A DNA stretch of 64,000 nt from Pseudomonas koreensis (GTDB lineage Bacteria > Pseudomonadota > Gammaproteobacteria > Pseudomonadales > Pseudomonadaceae). Both the position numbers and the translations under genes were made by a program. This document shows, one piece after another, positions 61,145 through 64,000 of this stretch (the stretch's first letter is position 1; every line of letters starts with the position of its first letter). The stretch spans positions 124,001 through 188,000 of the forward strand of contig NZ_JAOEJU010000009.1 of NCBI RefSeq assembly GCF_025447595.1, read 5' to 3'. The notes beneath the pieces are model-generated. The model was not told the DNA's origin, made no database searches, and worked only from the letters and a program-made list of their open reading frames with translations.

Positions 61145-62038
61145 ATGGCCAACGCTTTACCCGACCTGAAACTTTTGCGCATCTTCGTCAGTGTCGTGCG
61201 CCATCAGGGATTTGCCAACGCGCAGCAGGAACTCAACCTGTCGACCTCGGCGATCAGCACTTACATGAGCCAGCTCGAAGCCGCGCTCGGTCTGGTGCTG
61301 TGCCATCGCGGGCGCGGCGGTTTCAGCCTCACCAGCAAGGGCGAGCTGTTCCATCAGGAAACCCTGCGCCTGCTGGCCGAGCTCGAAGGTTTCGAGCAAT
61401 ACGCGGCAGCACTCAAGGGCGAATTGCGCGGCACGCTCAACCTTGGGGTGATCGACTCCACGGTCAGCGACAAGGCGCTGCCGTTCGCCGAAGCCATCGG
61501 CGCCTACAGCCAGGAACACCCGGCGGTGCATTTGCATCTGTCGGTGATGAGTCCTTACGAACTGCAACTCGGTGTGCAGGACAACCGCCTCGATCTGGCC
61601 ATCGGCGCATTCTCCACGCGCATGAGCGGTCTGGTGTACATGCCGCTGTACCGCGAGCAGCACTGGTTGTATTGCAGCAACCGTCACCCGTTGTTCAACG
61701 AGCGGCGGATTCCCGAGCAGGTCATCACCCAGCAGCGCATGGTCGGGCGCGGTTACTGGAGCCAGGCTGAACTGGCGCGCCACGGTTTCAAACACAGCGC
61801 CGCGACGGTGGAAAGTATGGAAGCGCAGCTGATTCTGGTGCTGTCCGGCGCCTACATCGGCTACCTGCCGGAGCACTACGCCCAGGCCTGGGCCGACAAG
61901 GGCGATTTGCGGGTGCTGCTGCCGGCGACCTTCGGTTATCAGGCGCCGTTTTCCATGATCATGCGCCGTGGCCGCAGCCGCGAGCCGCTGATCCAGACTT
62001 TCCGCGACCTGCTCAAAGCGCAGCTCAATCAGGCATAA
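61145..62038 (+). CDS. gbuR: LysR-family regulator of the guanidinobutyrate genes
   Basis: The 297-residue regulator has an N-terminal HTH (residues 4-63; ANAQQELNLSTSAISTYMSQLE) and an effector domain. It is divergent from gbuA, the layout known for GbuR, which responds to 4-guanidinobutyrate. The ATG at 61145 has GGAG 7 bases upstream. The stop is 4 bases before the DTW-domain gene. Confidence 0.85.
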   Translation: MANALPDLKLLRIFVSVVRHQGFANAQQELNLSTSAISTYMSQLEAALGLVLCHRGRGGFSLTSKGELFHQETLRLLAELEGFEQYAAALKGELRGTLNLGVIDSTVSDKALPFAEAIGAYSQEHPAVHLHLSVMSPYELQLGVQDNRLDLAIGAFSTRMSGLVYMPLYREQHWLYCSNRHPLFNERRIPEQVITQQRMVGRGYWSQAELARHGFKHSAATVESMEAQLILVLSGAYIGYLPEHYAQAWADKGDLRVLLPATFGYQAPFSMIMRRGRSREPLIQTFRDLLKAQLNQA

Positions 62039-62042
62039 GAAC

Positions 62043-62636
62043 ATGTCCAGACCTCAATGCCCGCGCTGCCTGCGCCCACAAACCCACTGCCTTTGCCCGC
62101 TGATCCCCAGCCTCGACAGCCGCACCCGGGTGTTGCTGTTGCAGCACCCGAGCGAAGTCAATCACGCGCTCAACACGGCACGACTGGCGGCGCTCGGTTT
62201 GAACAATGCCGAGCTGATTGTCGGCGAAGTGTTCGAGGATCTGCCCGCGCTGTTGAACCGGCCAGGCTATCGGGCGCGATTGCTGTTCCCGGCGGAGGAT
62301 GCGCAGCCGATGCAGGCTTACGCCGCGTCGGATGAACCGCTGTTGCTGGTGGTCCCGGACGGCACGTGGCGCAAGGCGCGCAAAATGTTGCACCTCAATC
62401 CGCTGCTGGCCGCGTTGCCACGGGTGACGTTGGCGCAGGGCGGGGTTTCCCGGTATCGGCTGCGCAAGGCGCCGGGGCCGGGGGCGTTGTCGACGATTGA
62501 GGCGATTGTTCAGGCGTTGCAGACGCTGGAAGCGCCAGCGTCGTTCGAGCCGTTGCTTAAACCGTTCGAGACGCTGATCGAGGGGCAGATTGCGGCGATG
62601 GGGGAGGAGACTTTCCAGCGTAATCACTCAAAATGA
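62043..62636 (+). CDS. DTW-domain protein, tRNA-uridine aminocarboxypropyltransferase family
   Basis: The 197-residue protein has an N-terminal Cys cluster (CPRCLRPQTHCLCPL, residues 6-20), and a DTW-type motif in VPDGTWRKARKM (about 104-115). Such proteins (TapT/YfiP) modify uridine (acp3U) in tRNA. The gene follows gbuR by 4 bases, so it is probably co-transcribed, although functionally unrelated. A REP doublet follows. Confidence 0.87.
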   Translation: MSRPQCPRCLRPQTHCLCPLIPSLDSRTRVLLLQHPSEVNHALNTARLAALGLNNAELIVGEVFEDLPALLNRPGYRARLLFPAEDAQPMQAYAASDEPLLLVVPDGTWRKARKMLHLNPLLAALPRVTLAQGGVSRYRLRKAPGPGALSTIEAIVQALQTLEAPASFEPLLKPFETLIEGQIAAMGEETFQRNHSK

Positions 62637-62656
62637 TCGCTGCCTGTCCCGACGCC

Positions 62657-62745
62657 TTCGCGAGCAAGCTCGCTCCCACAATGTCCCTGTCGAACACAAA
62701 ACCTGAGTACGACGCCATACCTGTGGGAGCGAGCTTGCTCGCGAT
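62657..62745. repeat. REP doublet (gagcttgctcg type), outward-facing
   Basis: Copies at 62657-62680 and 62722-62745 are in the reverse order of most doublets here (ttcgcgagcaagctc first). It lies between convergent genes. Confidence 0.9.
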
Positions 62746-62781
62746 GGGGCCAGATCATTCACCGCGAAGTCCGGATCACCA

Positions 62782-64000
62782 CTAGCGTTCGCGCATCGCC
62801 TCGGTCCGCGCTTTCAGCACCGGTTTGAGCAGGTAATCCAGCACGCTTTTCTCCCCGGTGATGATGTCCACCGTCGCCACCATCCCCGGAATGATCAGCA
62901 GCGGTTTCACATCCCCGCCCAGGTGGTTTTTGTCGGTGCGCACCTGGATCAGGTAGAAGCTGTTGCCCTTGTCATCCGTGATGGTGTCGGCACCGATCAG
63001 CTCAAGCTTGGCGCTCAGCCCGCCGTAGATCGTGTAGTCGTAGGCGCTGAACTTGACCATGGCTTTCTGGCCCGGATGCAGGAACGCCACGTCCTGCGGC
63101 CGGACCTTGGCCTCGATCAGCAGGTTGTCTTCCAGCGGCACGATTTCCACCATGTCGCTGCCCGGTTGCACCACGCCGCCGATGGTGTTGACCTTCATTT
63201 GCTTGATCACCCCATGCACCGGCGAAGTCACCGTGGTGCGGCTCACACGGTCGTCGATGGCGATGCTCGATGCGGTGATTTTCGACAGGTCGGTGCGTTT
63301 CTCGTTGAGCTCCTTGGCCGCTTCGGAGCGGAAGGTCTGTTCCGATTCATCGATCTTGCTGCGGATCTCGGCGATGGCCGATTCGGCGCGCGGGATTGCC
63401 AGAGTCGTGGCATTCAACGAACCGCGGATCTCCACCGCGCTGCGCTTGAGGCGCAGGATCTCCACCGGCGAAACGGCACCGGTCTTGACCAGCGGTTCTG
63501 ACATGTTCATTTCCTGATTGACCAACGCCAGACTTGAGCTGAACTGACCCTGCTTCGAACGAAACTCCGCCAATTCTTGAGTCTTTTGTCGCAGTTGTTC
63601 GCTCAGCGTGCGCTGTTCGCTGGCCAGGCGCCGCTGCCTCTGGTCGTAAAGCGAGCGTTCATCCTCGGCCACTTGCGGGGCTTTGCTCGTGACTTCGTCC
63701 GAGACCTTGAACGGTCGGCCCTCGGCTTCGGCCGACAGGCGTTCGACCTGAGCCATCAACGCATAGCGATCCGCTTCGCTTTCACCCTTGTTCGACAGAA
63801 ACCGCGTGTCATCGAGACGCAGCAGCTTGTCACCCTTGTCGACCATCTGCCCTTCACGCACGAAGATCTCGGTGACGATCCCGCCCTCGAGGTTCTGGAT
63901 CACCTGAACCTTACTCGACGGAATCGCCTTGCCTTCGCCCATGGTCACTTCCTGAAGCACGGCGAACTTGGCCCAGACCAGCGCGCTGATCAGCAGCGCC
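62782..64000 (-). CDS. lapC: Type I secretion HlyD-family membrane-fusion protein (LapC-like), 5' end cut by window
   Basis: This is the periplasmic adaptor of a type I secretion system, linking an ABC exporter to TolC. The C-terminal 406 codons are present. The segment reads PSSKVQVIQNLEGGIVTEIFVREGQMV (barrel-sandwich half), then a long coiled coil (about 150-270 in this frame), then VTSPVHGVIKQMKVNTIGGVV and the HlyD C-terminal domain. In P. fluorescens LapC exports the adhesin LapA; the exporter and outer-membrane genes would lie beyond the right edge. Other HlyD adaptors are possible. Confidence 0.82.
   Translation of the reverse strand, partial: ALLISALVWAKFAVLQEVTMGEGKAIPSSKVQVIQNLEGGIVTEIFVREGQMVDKGDKLLRLDDTRFLSNKGESEADRYALMAQVERLSAEAEGRPFKVSDEVTSKAPQVAEDERSLYDQRQRRLASEQRTLSEQLRQKTQELAEFRSKQGQFSSSLALVNQEMNMSEPLVKTGAVSPVEILRLKRSAVEIRGSLNATTLAIPRAESAIAEIRSKIDESEQTFRSEAAKELNEKRTDLSKITASSIAIDDRVSRTTVTSPVHGVIKQMKVNTIGGVVQPGSDMVEIVPLEDNLLIEAKVRPQDVAFLHPGQKAMVKFSAYDYTIYGGLSAKLELIGADTITDDKGNSFYLIQVRTDKNHLGGDVKPLLIIPGMVATVDIITGEKSVLDYLLKPVLKARTEAMRER

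Noticed and set aside
1..64000. tRNA genes, rRNA, CRISPR arrays, insertion sequences or prophage
   Set aside because: No cloverleaf-like intergenic stretch, no regularly spaced repeats, and no transposase, integrase or phage-structural proteins were seen.

Overview
The window is a GC-rich chromosomal segment of a fluorescent Pseudomonas (P. fluorescens group). The evidence is the protein set (pxpABC, LpxO, AceK, the gbuA/gbuR locus, a LapC-type adaptor, a Porin_5 porin) and about ten REP doublets of the Pseudomonas 'gggagcgagc(t/c)tgctcgc' type between genes. It looks like ordinary core chromosome: no rRNA, tRNA, CRISPR array, prophage or intact insertion sequence was seen. Function calls come from reading translated sequence by eye; no database search was run.

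Layout. 1-4.1 kb: 3' part of oligopeptidase B (minus), then a small membrane protein, a class II glutamine amidotransferase and a DUF2937 protein. 4.2-9.0 kb: a LysR regulator divergent from an MFS carrier and pxpABC (5-oxoprolinase). 9.1-13.2 kb: a MoxR ATPase/VWA pair, a DUF4160-DUF2442 pair and a DUF748 protein. 13.3-18.5 kb: cysK, lpxO, a lower-GC acetyltransferase/small-protein pair, and two convergent DMT (EamA) carriers, the first behind a probable regulatory leader ORF. 18.6-31.7 kb: a chemoreceptor, aceK, hrpA, a KAS III-like enzyme with an ECF sigma/anti-sigma pair (the same arrangement as I recall for PA3286-PA3285 of P. aeruginosa), a porin and a FemAB-like protein. 31.8-43.8 kb: aqpZ, an ABC exporter, a LysR/hydrolase/ppiA cluster, azoR, a third DMT carrier, LysR plus YcaC-like hydrolase, an MscS-family channel and a DEAD-box helicase. 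43.8-51.8 kb: mostly small envelope and uncharacterised genes, including a papain-like (AvrRpt2-type) cysteine protease with an unknown partner, two lipoproteins, a DUF899 protein, a TorF porin and a CvfB-like S1 protein. 51.9-55.5 kb: a fourth DMT carrier behind a short Phe/Trp leader and hairpin, then an MFS carrier and its LysR. 55.5-62.6 kb: the guanidinobutyrate locus (MBL hydrolase, SSS symporter, NCS1 permease, NTF2-like protein, gbuA; divergent gbuR plus a DTW-domain gene). 62.8-64 kb: 3' part of a type I secretion adaptor resembling LapC.

Most notable. (1) Upstream of the DMT carrier at 16639 a promoter-like sequence leads into a 54-codon ORF whose Pro-Pro-Pro codons lie in an 8-base perfect complement of the carrier's ribosome binding region. 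This suggests translational control by a leader peptide. (2) Upstream of the DMT carrier at 52079 a 12-codon Phe/Phe/Phe/Trp leader is followed by a terminator-like hairpin and a 9-codon ORF whose stop overlaps the carrier's GTG start. (3) The cysteine protease/unknown pair at 43816-45012, the acetyltransferase/small-protein pair at 15426-16187 and the DUF4160/DUF2442 pair at 11361-12079 are compact two-gene units of unknown purpose.
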